NCBI GenBank assembly: GCA_002239105.1
Contig: MPNQ01000019.1
Coordinates: 1-55,546, forward strand
Direction: 5' to 3'
Source of the DNA: a marine group bacterium Sva0996 bin134
GTDB lineage: Bacteria; Actinomycetota; Acidimicrobiia; Acidimicrobiales; Bin134
Length of the DNA: 55,546 nucleotides
In this document: positions 23,697-32,367 of the stretch, one piece after another
Layout: every line of letters begins with the position of its first letter
Position numbering within the stretch: the stretch's first letter is position 1
The notes under the pieces: model-generated
The model's input: the letters and a program-made list of their open reading frames with translations, nothing else
Database searches by the model: none
Told to the model about the DNA's origin: nothing
Position numbers and translations under genes: made by a program

Positions 23697-24440
23697 CTAT
23701 TGCAGTCCCGCGCAGAGACCGCCATCCACTGGCAGCGCTGCTCCAGTAATGAACCTGGAGTGCTCAGAGCACAAGAAGGCGGCAATCCGACCGAAGTCGG
23801 AGGGGTCGCCTACCGATCCGGTGGCGGCGGTCGACTCCAGGTCTGCCATGCGTTCTCCAAACAGCTGCCGAAGCCGGTCGGTGGCGTGGTAGCCGGGTTG
23901 GAGGGAGTTGACGGTCACCCCATCGGCAGCCACTTGGTTGGCCATGGTCTTGAGATAGCCGGTAACCCCGGCACGAGCGGTGTTGGACAAGATGAGCATG
24001 TCGAGTGGCTGGCGCACCGACACTGAGGTGATGGCCAGCACCCGGCCCCAGCCCTGGGCTTGCATGGCCGGCACGGCCGCCTTGGTCATGGCCACCACCG
24101 ACATCAGGCTCAGGTCGAGCGCGGCCGGATAGAGATCGGTGTCGGTGTCGGCCCAGTTCCCTCCGGGCGGGCCTCCGGCGTTGGTGACCAGGATGTCAAT
24201 GCCGCCCAAGGCCTCGTTGGCCGACTCAACTAGTGCGGTCGCCCCAGACGCATTGGACACGTCACCAACAATGGGAATGGCGCCGGGCACGCTGCGGGCC
24301 GCATCGTTGAGGCGGTCGGAGTCGCGCCCGTTCATCGCCACTCGGCATCCCTCTTGGGCCAGCGATACTGCGGTAGCCAACCCCAACCCGGCCGAAGAGG
24401 CGGCCACCAGCGCCCGTCGTCCGCTGATTCCTAAATCCAC
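23697..24440 (-). CDS. Divergent SDR-fold protein lacking the YxxxK motif
   Basis: A 247-residue Rossmann protein of the SDR family. The cofactor region AASSAGLGLATAV and NAGGPPGG are present. The catalytic region reads ITSVSVRQPLDMLILSNTARAG, so the Ser is kept but Tyr-xxx-Lys is replaced. A subgroup annotated as 3-oxoacyl-ACP reductase-like has this SN-ARAG pattern; its reaction is not established. The start is GTG 24440, supported by a -10 box TAACCT placed 6 nt before it inside the 3' end of the carbonic anhydrase gene. Confidence 0.82.
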   Translation of the reverse strand: MDLGISGRRALVAASSAGLGLATAVSLAQEGCRVAMNGRDSDRLNDAARSVPGAIPIVGDVSNASGATALVESANEALGGIDILVTNAGGPPGGNWADTDTDLYPAALDLSLMSVVAMTKAAVPAMQAQGWGRVLAITSVSVRQPLDMLILSNTARAGVTGYLKTMANQVAADGVTVNSLQPGYHATDRLRQLFGERMADLESTAATGSVGDPSDFGRIAAFLCSEHSRFITGAALPVDGGLCAGLQ

Positions 24441-24446
24441 GGGGCG

Positions 24447-24452
24447 AGGTTA
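24447..24452 (-). promoter_or_regulatory. -10 box of leaderless SDR gene
   Basis: On the minus strand TAACCT, then CGCCCC (6 nt), then GTG 24440. No Shine-Dalgarno sequence is present. Confidence 0.5.
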
Positions 24453-24456
24453 GTGG

Positions 24457-24879
24457 CTACTCAACCGGAGTCAGGGTGCCGTCGTCGACGTCGTAGACGT
24501 GACCCTCCAAGCGGGAGGTGTCCACCAGGGGTGATGCCCTGAGTTGCTCCATGGCGACCTGTACCCGCTGAAGCGGGTCGCCTACCGGCGCGACGTCCCA
24601 ATTCGGTGAAACCCCAGTGCCGGATTCCACCATGGCCCGGTAACCCTCGGCGGTCTTTTCGGAGGCTCGGCAGTCAGTGTGATGGAGCACCACCACCCGA
24701 CGAGTTCCGGCGAGCTGCTGCGACAGGCAGATTGACCGGATGGCGTCGTCGGTGACATAGCCCCCGGCATTGCGGACCACATGGGCTTGTTCTGGCTCAA
24801 GCTGCAAAATGGCCAGGGGGTCCAGGCGGTGGTCCATGCAGGTCAACACCGACGTCAGTAATTCAGAAGGTTCGCTCAT
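24457..24879 (-). CDS. Small beta-class carbonic anhydrase
   Basis: A 140-residue beta-carbonic anhydrase. The zinc ligands and catalytic dyad are visible: C14-M-D16-H-R18 and H67-T-D-C70 (VLHHTDCRAS). It interconverts CO2 and bicarbonate. Its small size matches the short actinobacterial beta-CA type. It lies 7 bp after the CoA-transferase stop, with AGGA as ribosome site, so it is co-transcribed; bicarbonate for a carboxylase or CO2 from decarboxylation may be the link, but that is inference. Confidence 0.88.
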   Translation of the reverse strand: MSEPSELLTSVLTCMDHRLDPLAILQLEPEQAHVVRNAGGYVTDDAIRSICLSQQLAGTRRVVVLHHTDCRASEKTAEGYRAMVESGTGVSPNWDVAPVGDPLQRVQVAMEQLRASPLVDTSRLEGHVYDVDDGTLTPVE

Positions 24880-24886
24880 GGGTCCT

Positions 24887-27202
24887 CTAGCTGGGTAGGC
24901 CGTGTCCGATTGGCTTGGTCACCCCGGCATTGTGCAGTCGGGTGATTTCCTCGTCATTGATACCAAGTTCACCCAAGATTTCCGTCGTGGCCCAACCAAG
25001 GGGGAGTGCAGGGGCCAAAGGGGTGGGGGCAGACGAGAATTGCATGGTTGGCCCGGCCCTCCAATACGAGCCCAGACCGTGCTGTTCGGCTTCGACTGCC
25101 ACGCCGCTTGACCGCATGTGGTTTTCGTTCAACATGTTGTGCAAGAAGTCTCCCCGGTCGGCTTGGGCCGCGGAAACTCCGGCGGCCAGCAACCGAGTCT
25201 CCCAATCCTCGGCTGTGTCCTCTCGGAACAATTCGGCCAGACGGGCCGCAGTTTCTGAGGTCGGCGTCTCGGGAAGCTCCCTCTCCAGTACCGCGCCCAG
25301 CGCCCGGCGCTCTTCGTCGGTGTGCACATCCAGGACCAGCCACCCGTCGCTGGTCTCGTACAGCCGCTGGTAGGCGTGGAAGCCGTATTGCCCGGAGTCC
25401 ACAATCGGGGCTGCCGGCCCAGGATGCTGGATACCCCATTCGGCCACGGCGTAGGAGGTGGCGGTGAGCATGGTTGTCTCCAGCTTCTGGCCCCGTCCTG
25501 TGCATCGACAGGCCAATACGCCGGCCATGATGGCCGCCGCGGTGGCCAAGGCGGCGGTGGGATCGCCGTAGGTGCGGTTGCGGGGCGGATTCTGGTCGCC
25601 CGACTCCACTACGCCAGCGCCGGCGATGGCATTGGGCGACGAGTGGAATCCGGCCTTATGGGCCCACGGCCCATGGCTGCCGAAGCACGAGGCGTACACA
25701 TAGAGCAGGCGGGGGTTGCGGGCCAGCACGGTGTCGGCGTCGATGCCCAGCCGCTCGGGTGTTCCCGGCCGGAAGTTGTGCAGGAACACATCAGCCTGGT
25801 CCACCAGCCGGTACAGGATGTCGAGGCCCTCGGAGGTCTTGAGGTCCAACACGATGGACTCCTTGCCCACCTGCGACTTCACGTAGTCAGTGGTCCAGTT
25901 GCGACGTCCGGGATCGCCGGTGGGCGGCTCCACTTTGATAACCCGAGCCCCCGCCTCAGCCAACAGCGTGGCCGCGAACGGGCAGGCGTAGAAATAGCCG
26001 ACGTCCAAGACGGTGACATCGGCCAGCGGCAGCTCATTGACGGGTTCGGCTTGATCTATGTCGCGGGCAGGGGAAGGTGCAGACGGCCAGTTGTCCAGCA
26101 CTTCGCTGGTGTGCTCGCCGAGGCGTGGAGCGGGCGGTCCGACCACCGACGGCGTGTTGGAGTAGAGCCCGAGCGGGCCGATCTGCACCGTCGGACCCAT
26201 CTCGGTGTCCAGCACTTCTTGGCGTCGATCGTTATCGGTGCACTGGGGATGATCCAGGAATTCTTGAGGAGCCAGGAACGGATCGCCGCCGATGTCCTTG
26301 GCGGAGAATACATCCATCCACTCATCGGCCGTGCGCTGCTCCATTCCGGCCTGGATGGCCTCGATGGCCGCGGCCAGCCGCTTTTCGCTGGGCCACAGGT
26401 CGGGGGCGTTGGCCAACTCGGGATCGTCCAGGAGCGCTTCGAGGCCCAGCTCAGCCAGCCATCTGCGGTAGTGGTGGGCTTGGCGGCTGCACATTTGGAT
26501 GAAGCGGCCGTCTTTGGTGGGCGCGGTCATGAACGGCACCCGCATGATTCCGTAGACCCTTCCCGGCTCCGGCGGAATGTTGGTGCGGTTCCCGTGACCG
26601 CTGGTCATGTCGTACACGCTCAAGGCGTGGAGCAGGCTGGTGTGGACCCGCTGGCCCCGACCTAGGCGGGCGCGGGCCAAAATTCCGGCCATCATGCCCA
26701 CTGCGGCCAGCATCCCTGCCCCGAACGAGGCAATAGGCACGGGGGTGAACACCGGTCCGGGGCGCACCCCTTCGTAGGTGGTCATGCGTCCGCTCTTGGC
26801 CGCCACGATCTGCTCGTAGCCGGGCAGGTCCCGCCACGGCCCGGTCTCGCCGAACCCGGTGATGGAGGCGTACACAAGTTGGTCGTTCAGGCGGTGCAGG
26901 GTTTCATAGCCGACGCCAAGCCGTTCGGCGGTCGACGGACGGAACGCCTCGATCACGCCGTCGGCCACTTGGGCCAGATCGAGGAATCGTTCTCGGTCGC
27001 CAGACTCTTTCAAATCCAGGACCACGCTTCTTTTTGCTCGGTTCCATACAGCAAAACCCGGCCGTCCCCGGCCCCGGTCACCCTCGGGCGGCTCGATCTT
27101 GACCACTTCAGCCCCGTTCTCAGCCAGAACCATCCCAGCAATACCCGCAGCCGCTCCCGAGCCCAGTTCAAGAACCCGCAATCCATCTAGAGCAGTGGCC
27201 AT
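24887..27202 (-). CDS. Two-domain CaiB/BaiF-type (family III) CoA transferase
   Basis: A 771-residue protein made of two complete family III CoA-transferase units: residues ~6-375 (LRVLELGSGAAAGIAGMVLAENGAEVVKIEPP) and ~395-771 (VTVLDVGYFYACPFAATLLAEAGARVIKVEPP). The second half keeps the catalytic Asp motif (YGDPTAALATAAAIMAG); at the same place the first half reads IASFGAGMLAAVGMMAG, so the Asp is lost. Single-unit enzymes dimerise as interlocked rings; this chain could form a pseudo-dimer with one active site. CaiB-type enzymes move CoA between acids such as carnitine, bile acids or 2-methylacyl groups. Substrate unknown. Confidence 0.87.
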   Translation of the reverse strand: MATALDGLRVLELGSGAAAGIAGMVLAENGAEVVKIEPPEGDRGRGRPGFAVWNRAKRSVVLDLKESGDRERFLDLAQVADGVIEAFRPSTAERLGVGYETLHRLNDQLVYASITGFGETGPWRDLPGYEQIVAAKSGRMTTYEGVRPGPVFTPVPIASFGAGMLAAVGMMAGILARARLGRGQRVHTSLLHALSVYDMTSGHGNRTNIPPEPGRVYGIMRVPFMTAPTKDGRFIQMCSRQAHHYRRWLAELGLEALLDDPELANAPDLWPSEKRLAAAIEAIQAGMEQRTADEWMDVFSAKDIGGDPFLAPQEFLDHPQCTDNDRRQEVLDTEMGPTVQIGPLGLYSNTPSVVGPPAPRLGEHTSEVLDNWPSAPSPARDIDQAEPVNELPLADVTVLDVGYFYACPFAATLLAEAGARVIKVEPPTGDPGRRNWTTDYVKSQVGKESIVLDLKTSEGLDILYRLVDQADVFLHNFRPGTPERLGIDADTVLARNPRLLYVYASCFGSHGPWAHKAGFHSSPNAIAGAGVVESGDQNPPRNRTYGDPTAALATAAAIMAGVLACRCTGRGQKLETTMLTATSYAVAEWGIQHPGPAAPIVDSGQYGFHAYQRLYETSDGWLVLDVHTDEERRALGAVLERELPETPTSETAARLAELFREDTAEDWETRLLAAGVSAAQADRGDFLHNMLNENHMRSSGVAVEAEQHGLGSYWRAGPTMQFSSAPTPLAPALPLGWATTEILGELGINDEEITRLHNAGVTKPIGHGLPS

Positions 27203-27215
27203 TCCCTAGCGCCAG

Positions 27216-27590
27216 TCAGACTGGGACGATATCGACTCGGAGCTTGCCGACTTCGACAAGAAGAGCGAGGTCGTCGGGGTCAGAGGTGATGATCTGATCG
27301 CCGGGATTGGCCAGCGCAGCCAGCGCAGCATCAATAGCGTCGGTTAGTCCAGATTGGGAGAGCAAGACTCCGGCACGGCGTCCTAGTTCTTCGTCGAGGG
27401 GAATGACCTTCACAAGATCGAGCGCCCGGGCGAGCCGGGCTTGGCGACCGGTTCCGCCTCGCCACACCTGGGCGACCACGCCGCCATGGGTTATGGGCGG
27501 GGTGCTCGACTGCAACGCCACATTGAACCGCTCCCACATGTGCCTGTCATTGCCCTCCAGGGCTATGAGAGCGCCCGCGTCGAGGATCAT
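27216..27590 (-). CDS. PIN-domain toxin
   Basis: A 124-residue PIN-domain protein. D4 (MILDAGALIAL), the Asp in LTDAIDAALAALA and the acidic cluster in ITSDPDDLALL are the metal-binding positions. Its ATG overlaps the antitoxin stop by 4 bp (ATGA), so the pair is translationally coupled. Presumed ribonuclease; its target is not predictable. Confidence 0.8.
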   Translation of the reverse strand: MILDAGALIALEGNDRHMWERFNVALQSSTPPITHGGVVAQVWRGGTGRQARLARALDLVKVIPLDEELGRRAGVLLSQSGLTDAIDAALAALANPGDQIITSDPDDLALLVEVGKLRVDIVPV

Positions 27591-27889
27591 GCTCGTTCGC
27601 CTTGCAGCGCGGCCATCCGAGCTTGAGCCGAAGCTCGGATGGCCGCCGCAGCCTCTTTGTCCTTTCGGATTCGCTCTTCCATCGCCTCCGCGGTGATGAC
27701 ACCGTGTTCGGCTTCGTATTCGGATATGAGTTCGTCAAGTAGAGCCAGTCGCCGTTCCTTGTCCAGTTGATCAGCAACGGCCTCTCCAATCCATTGACTC
27801 AATGATCGGCACCGTCCGTTGCTGACCGCGGCCTGGGCTTCTTCAAGGAGGTCCAATTCAATGGTGATGGTGACCCGCTGCTTCGGCAT
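27587..27889 (-). CDS. Ribbon-helix-helix antitoxin
   Basis: A 100-residue antitoxin. The N-terminal ribbon-helix-helix is RVTITIELDLLEEAQAAV followed by RSLSQWIGEAVADQL; the charged helical C-terminal half (MEERIRKDKEAAAAIRA) would bind the toxin. A -10 box TATGAT ends 6 nt before ATG 27889, so it is probably leaderless, and an inverted repeat overlaps that box, as expected for autorepression. It belongs to a different antitoxin family from the two Phd-type modules in the window. Confidence 0.82.
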   Translation of the reverse strand: MPKQRVTITIELDLLEEAQAAVSNGRCRSLSQWIGEAVADQLDKERRLALLDELISEYEAEHGVITAEAMEERIRKDKEAAAAIRASAQARMAALQGERA

Positions 27890-27895
27890 GCTGTC

Positions 27896-27911
27896 ATCAT
27901 ACCAATGTATG
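27896..27911 (-). promoter_or_regulatory. Promoter/operator of PIN-RHH toxin-antitoxin operon
   Basis: CATAC-CAAT-GTATG (27898-27911) is an inverted repeat that overlaps the minus-strand -10 box TATGAT (27901-27896). The box ends 6 nt before the antitoxin ATG. From here to the promoter at 28022 there are 110 bp in which I see no feature. Confidence 0.55.
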
Positions 27912-28021
27912 CAGCATCTCCAGAAGTGTTAAAGCCGCTGCCGACGCAATCCACGGCGCTAAACCCACGACACACCACTAGCAGAATTGCCAGCGAGTCC
28001 CGACGGTGCACCGAGCCGAGA

Positions 28022-28027
28022 TAGCGT
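28022..28027 (+). promoter_or_regulatory. -10 box of leaderless amidohydrolase gene
   Basis: TAGCGT, a 6-nt spacer CGGGCC, then ATG 28034, with no ribosome-binding site. The same hexamer TAGCGT occurs before BVMO, Rieske and GPP34-P450 copy A. Confidence 0.6.
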
Positions 28028-28033
28028 CGGGCC

Positions 28034-28858
28034 ATGCCGCCGAGAGCCATCGACTGCTGGGTGAACGTGAACATGGGGGATTACGAGCCCCCCGAGCACT
28101 TGATCCGGGTGAAGGAGGACTATCTCCACGGTGGGGTCGACTTCTTCCGCAGCTTCACCCCCGAGGAGCTGTTGCCGCTCATGGACGAGCTAGGGGTGGA
28201 GAAGGCTTTGGTTCAGGTGTCGGTTGGCGAGGACAATCCCCGGCCCTTCGACTTCGTGGAGCGGTACCCAGAGCGGTTTGCGTTGGCCGTCCATCTCGAC
28301 CCCCGGGGAATGATGCCGGTGCTGTGGAAGCTGGAGGACATGGTCAAGCAGTACCCGGTGGCGTTGGCCCGGGTGGTGCCGTTCGGGGTGGACGTGCCGC
28401 CCAGCGACCCGGTGTACTACCCCCTCTATGCCAAGTGCACCGAGCTGGATCTGCCCCTGTCGATCAACACCGGCATTCCTGGCCCGCCCATGCCCGGCGA
28501 GGGCCAAGACCCGATGCTTCTGGACCGGATCTGTCTGCGCTTTCCCGACCTGAAGCTGTGCATGGCCCACGGGGCCGACCCATGGTGGGGGGTAGCCATG
28601 CGGCTGATGATCAAGTACAAGAACCTGCACCTGATGACCTCGGCCTATAGCCCTAAGCGGCTGCCAGCCGAGTTCGTCCACTTCATGAACACCCGGGGCC
28701 AAGACAAGGTGATCTTCGCCTCCGACCATCCGGCCCTCGACATGCGCCGCTGCATCACCGAGGCCTGGGACCTGGACCTGCGCGACGGCGTGCTCGATAA
28801 GTACCTCTACGCCAACGCTGAGCGCCTGTTCTTCGGTCCCCGCAATCCCCGCTACTGA
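28034..28858 (+). CDS. Amidohydrolase-2 family protein
   Basis: A 274-residue TIM-barrel hydrolase or decarboxylase of the amidohydrolase-2 family. The start MPPRAIDCWVNVNM carries the degenerate first metal motif (D-x-x-V-N instead of HxH). Barrel features are ALAVHLDPRG, LSINTGIPG, LKLCMAHGADPWW and the late Asp in IFASDHPALD. It is shorter than the amidohydrolase at 6658. Related proteins act on aromatic ring-cleavage acids; substrate unknown. It converges with the SnoaL-like gene ending at 28890. Confidence 0.82.
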   Translation: MPPRAIDCWVNVNMGDYEPPEHLIRVKEDYLHGGVDFFRSFTPEELLPLMDELGVEKALVQVSVGEDNPRPFDFVERYPERFALAVHLDPRGMMPVLWKLEDMVKQYPVALARVVPFGVDVPPSDPVYYPLYAKCTELDLPLSINTGIPGPPMPGEGQDPMLLDRICLRFPDLKLCMAHGADPWWGVAMRLMIKYKNLHLMTSAYSPKRLPAEFVHFMNTRGQDKVIFASDHPALDMRRCITEAWDLDLRDGVLDKYLYANAERLFFGPRNPRY

Positions 28859-28889
28859 GTCTGAGCGGGCGACCTGGCCGGATTTACGG

Positions 28890-29447
28890 CTAGGCCCCTG
28901 CGTCTGCGTAGGAGGCAGGCAGGTCTTCAGGGCTCAGTTTGGTGATGCGCTCGGGGGTGAACATGAGCCCGTCGGAGTAGCTGTCCTCTCCGGTGAGCTT
29001 GCCGTCGTCGTCGTAGGGCCAGAACAGCACCAGCCGCATGGTCAGGGCGTAGGGGCTGGACGGGTCGTCCACCTCGAGGCCCCTGTCGACCAGCACCCGC
29101 CCCGGGTACACCTGGTGGAATACCCCCTCAGTCACGATGCAGTAGTCGTCGACCACGATCCGCTCGATGTCGAACTGGACGGTGTTGCGGCCCTCCTCAT
29201 AGAGCTGGGTGTAGTGGGCGGTAACCGCGTCGTACCCCTTGGGACCGGCATCGAAGCCGGCGTCAGGAATCCAGAAGTGGTACTGGGGATCGTCCGACAG
29301 GGTGGACACCAGCCGGTCGAAGTCCTTGGTGGCCTCCGCTTCCAGATGGTCCAGTAGCACTTGCAGGAGCTGGCGGTGTCGGGGGTTGTCAGTGGCCGCC
29401 AAGCGCTCTTCGACGGCTGCCCAACTGCGAGTGGGATCGATCTTCAT
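28890..29447 (-). CDS. SnoaL-like / NTF2-fold protein
   Basis: A 185-residue NTF2-like protein: an N-terminal helix pair (LLQVLLDHLEAEATKDFDRLVSTL), YHFWIP, GYDAVTAHYTQLY and a strand-rich remainder. No catalytic residues can be assigned with confidence. ATG 29447 has GAAAGGGAA upstream. It lies 28 bp after the LivHMG fusion gene, so it appears to be the last gene of the transporter operon. It may be a hydratase or isomerase for the imported compound (inference). Confidence 0.7.
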   Translation of the reverse strand: MKIDPTRSWAAVEERLAATDNPRHRQLLQVLLDHLEAEATKDFDRLVSTLSDDPQYHFWIPDAGFDAGPKGYDAVTAHYTQLYEEGRNTVQFDIERIVVDDYCIVTEGVFHQVYPGRVLVDRGLEVDDPSSPYALTMRLVLFWPYDDDGKLTGEDSYSDGLMFTPERITKLSPEDLPASYADAGA

Positions 29448-29475
29448 GTTTCCCTTTCTGCTCTATCTAAGGAGC

Positions 29476-32367
29476 TCAGCCGTCGCTGATGGCGATGGCC
29501 CGCTCGTCGGTGCCGAGATAGCTGGCGATCACCAGGGGGTCGTTGCGGACCTCAGTGGGTGTGCCCTCGGCGATGACTTTGCCGGCCTCCAGGCAGTACA
29601 CCCGGTCGCTGATGCTCATGATGAGGGGCATGTCGTGCTCGATTATCAACATGGCCGCCCCCAATTCCCGGCGGATATTGACGATCAGTGGGCCGAATGC
29701 CTCGGTCTCCCGCTGGGCCACCCCGGCGGTCGGTTCATCTAGGCACAGCACCCGGGCACCCAGAGCCAACAAGCCAGTGATCTCCACGATGCGCCGTGTG
29801 CCGGTGGACAGGTCGCTGATGTAGGAGTCGGCGTAGCGGCCCAACCCGAGGTAGTCGATCAGCTCGTCGGCCTCGGACCGACGCCGCCGCTCCAGGAAGA
29901 ACGTGTGGGGGAGGTGCAGAGCGGTGCTGATGATCGGCGTTCTTCCCCGGGCCTCCAGGGCCACCTGCACGGTTTCTCGCACCGAAAGCTCGGGGAACAG
30001 GGCGGCGGCCTGGAATGTGCGGCCCATCCCGGCTCGGGCCCGTCGGGGTGCAGAAAGCCGGGTGATGTCGGTGCCGAGCAACTCCACTTGGCCGGTGGAC
30101 GGCACATAGCCGCCCACCGCGTTCATGAAGGTGGACTTGCCCGCCCCGTTGGTGCCGATGAGGCCGACGATCTCATCGGGGCGCACAAGCACGGTGGCTC
30201 CAGATACCGCCTCCACGCCGCCGAACCGCACGCTGATGTCGCGGCCGGCGAGAATGGGGTCGGTGGCGGGCCGGGGATCATCCGGCCGACTCAGACTGAC
30301 CGGCGCGGCCTGAACGGTCTTTCCGCCTGGGTCGGGCCCGAGTCGTCGCTCGGCTAGGCCGATGAGGGCGTTGCGGGCGCTATAGCCGATTTGCACCAGC
30401 CCGCCGGGGAAGTACATCAGAACCAGCAGCAAGCCGATGCTGGAGGAGAACAGGGCCACGGTTTCGGCGCTGTCGAACAGGTTGGGAAGGCCGTATACCC
30501 AGATTGCCCCCAGCACGGCGCCCACCGAGGAGCCGAGTCCTCCGATAACCACCATGCCGATGAGTTGCAATGAGTCGCCCACCTGGAAGAACCGCTCGCT
30601 GATCGGGACGTTCTGCACCAGTCCGGCCAACAGCGCTCCGCCCAGTCCGGCGATGCCCCCCGCCAGTGCGAACGCCGAGAGCTTCGAGCGCACCGGCCCC
30701 ACCGTGTAGCCCGAAGCGGAGTCGGCGTTGTCGCGCACTGCGATGATGGAGCGGCCGACCCCCGAGCGTCGCAGTCGGCTCACGATGATCACCACGATCA
30801 ACAAGAAGGCCAGGCAGACGTAGTAGTAGGCCTTCTGCGACCTGAGCTCGAGTCCGAACAGCTCGCCTCGGCGAAACGACACCGACGAAGAGCTGCCTCC
30901 GGTGAAGAACGGCCGCCGGTAGAGGTACTGCTGGGCCCCCAGGGCGAACACAAACGTGGTAACCGCCAAGTAGAGGCCGCGGACCCGAAGCGACCCAACT
31001 CCGATCACTCCGGCTATCAGCGCCGAGAACAGCGCGGCCAGCGGTATGGCCACCAGGAACGGGATACCGGTGGTCTCGAACTGGACATCAAAGAAGTCGT
31101 ACGACAGGGCGTCGCCAGGGAGAAATCCGGTTCCCACCGTGAAGTCCATGGAAAGTCCCCGCTTGAGGCCAGCGGCGAACAAGGCGCCCATGCCGGCAAA
31201 AGTCATCTGGGCCAAAGACAGCTGACCGGCCCAGCCGGTGATGATGGTGACCGACACGCCGCAAACCGCAAAGCACAACACGGTGGCGTACAGAAGCTGG
31301 CGAGAGGGCAAATTGGTGATGCCGGGGAGTTGCACCAAGATGGCGCCGAGAACCAACAGCGCTACGAGCGCTATCCGCGACAGATGCCGCAGCCACCATA
31401 CTTGTCGCAGCCGCTCGGGGATCGGCCGCACCTTGGGGGTGAACGAGAAGACCCCGGTTTCGCCCTGACTCCGGCTTTGGAAGTAAACGGCCACCAGCAC
31501 GGCCAAGAAGATGACGAAGTCGATGAGCCCGGTTTCGGTGAAGAAGTTGAATCTAAACAGAGCGTCAAGGACGCCGATCAGCACTCCGGCCAACATGGCA
31601 CGCGGGAAGGACACCATGGCGGCCAACACCGCGGCCACCATCGCCTTGCCCAGCGTCTGCGGCCCCAGGTTGGCCAACCCGGCCACCTGTCCACTGGACC
31701 CCGAGAGCATGATCATCGACACGGAAGCCAACAGCCCGGCCATCACCCACACGAAGGTGGACACGATCTTGGGGTTGATCCCCGAGAGTCGGGAGAGGTC
31801 GCGGTTGTTGGCCGACGCAGCCACCGACTTTCCGAACGCGGTCCGGTTCATCAGCCAGCCCAGCAGTAGGGCCAGCAGCGGAACCGCAATGAGGATGGTG
31901 AGCTGCGGGCCCCGCACTCGGATCTCGGTAAACCAGACGTCCTCCCATATAGAACCAACGACTACGGGGTATTTCTTGCCGGCCGCCTCGATATCGGGGA
32001 GCTGGGAGACCACAAGTTGGGCCAACTGGGCGATGCCCACGGTGGCCACCAGCACGATCACCCGGGGAGAGGTGAACAGGCGGCGGATGACCGTCAGCTC
32101 CACTGCGGCGGCGAACAAAACACCCAATGCCAGTGCGAGCACCAGAGCCAGCCAGAACCCCCAGCCGTAGTTCAGCATCAGCAGCGCCATCATCGAGGCC
32201 GCGATGATGCCCATGTTGCCCACCGCGAAGTTGATGACCCGGGTGGATCGGTAGATCAGCACGATCCCCATGGCCACCAGACCGGTCACCAAGCCGTTGA
32301 CCACCCCGTCGAACGCCAGTTGCTGGGTGATCCATGTTCCCAGCACCGAGACAGAGGCAGGGCTCAT
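29476..32367 (-). CDS. LivH-LivM-LivG fusion: branched-chain-type ABC importer permeases and ATPase
   Basis: A 963-residue chain joining three subunits that are normally separate. Residues ~15-300 are the LivH permease (VVNGLVTGLVAMGIVLIYR, NFAVGNMG). Residues ~330-650 are LivM (SVTIITGWAGQLSLAQMTFAGMGALF and the later GGLGSSVGAVLGA). Residues ~700-963 are the LivG ATPase, with Walker A GTNGAGKST (K744), the signature region LSTGTRRIVEI and Walker B VLCLDEPTAG. Liv-type importers take up branched-chain amino acids, amides, aromatic acids or steroid-derived acids. Its start overlaps the stop of the MFS-LivF gene by one base (TGATG), so translation is coupled. The solute-binding protein is encoded divergently at 36281. 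Confidence 0.9.
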   Translation of the reverse strand: MSPASVSVLGTWITQQLAFDGVVNGLVTGLVAMGIVLIYRSTRVINFAVGNMGIIAASMMALLMLNYGWGFWLALVLALALGVLFAAAVELTVIRRLFTSPRVIVLVATVGIAQLAQLVVSQLPDIEAAGKKYPVVVGSIWEDVWFTEIRVRGPQLTILIAVPLLALLLGWLMNRTAFGKSVAASANNRDLSRLSGINPKIVSTFVWVMAGLLASVSMIMLSGSSGQVAGLANLGPQTLGKAMVAAVLAAMVSFPRAMLAGVLIGVLDALFRFNFFTETGLIDFVIFLAVLVAVYFQSRSQGETGVFSFTPKVRPIPERLRQVWWLRHLSRIALVALLVLGAILVQLPGITNLPSRQLLYATVLCFAVCGVSVTIITGWAGQLSLAQMTFAGMGALFAAGLKRGLSMDFTVGTGFLPGDALSYDFFDVQFETTGIPFLVAIPLAALFSALIAGVIGVGSLRVRGLYLAVTTFVFALGAQQYLYRRPFFTGGSSSSVSFRRGELFGLELRSQKAYYYVCLAFLLIVVIIVSRLRRSGVGRSIIAVRDNADSASGYTVGPVRSKLSAFALAGGIAGLGGALLAGLVQNVPISERFFQVGDSLQLIGMVVIGGLGSSVGAVLGAIWVYGLPNLFDSAETVALFSSSIGLLLVLMYFPGGLVQIGYSARNALIGLAERRLGPDPGGKTVQAAPVSLSRPDDPRPATDPILAGRDISVRFGGVEAVSGATVLVRPDEIVGLIGTNGAGKSTFMNAVGGYVPSTGQVELLGTDITRLSAPRRARAGMGRTFQAAALFPELSVRETVQVALEARGRTPIISTALHLPHTFFLERRRRSEADELIDYLGLGRYADSYISDLSTGTRRIVEITGLLALGARVLCLDEPTAGVAQRETEAFGPLIVNIRRELGAAMLIIEHDMPLIMSISDRVYCLEAGKVIAEGTPTEVRNDPLVIASYLGTDERAIAISDG

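Noticed and set aside
28865..28890. GCCG-gattta-CGGC hairpin as terminator between convergent genes
   Set aside because: Only a 4-bp stem and no T-tract.
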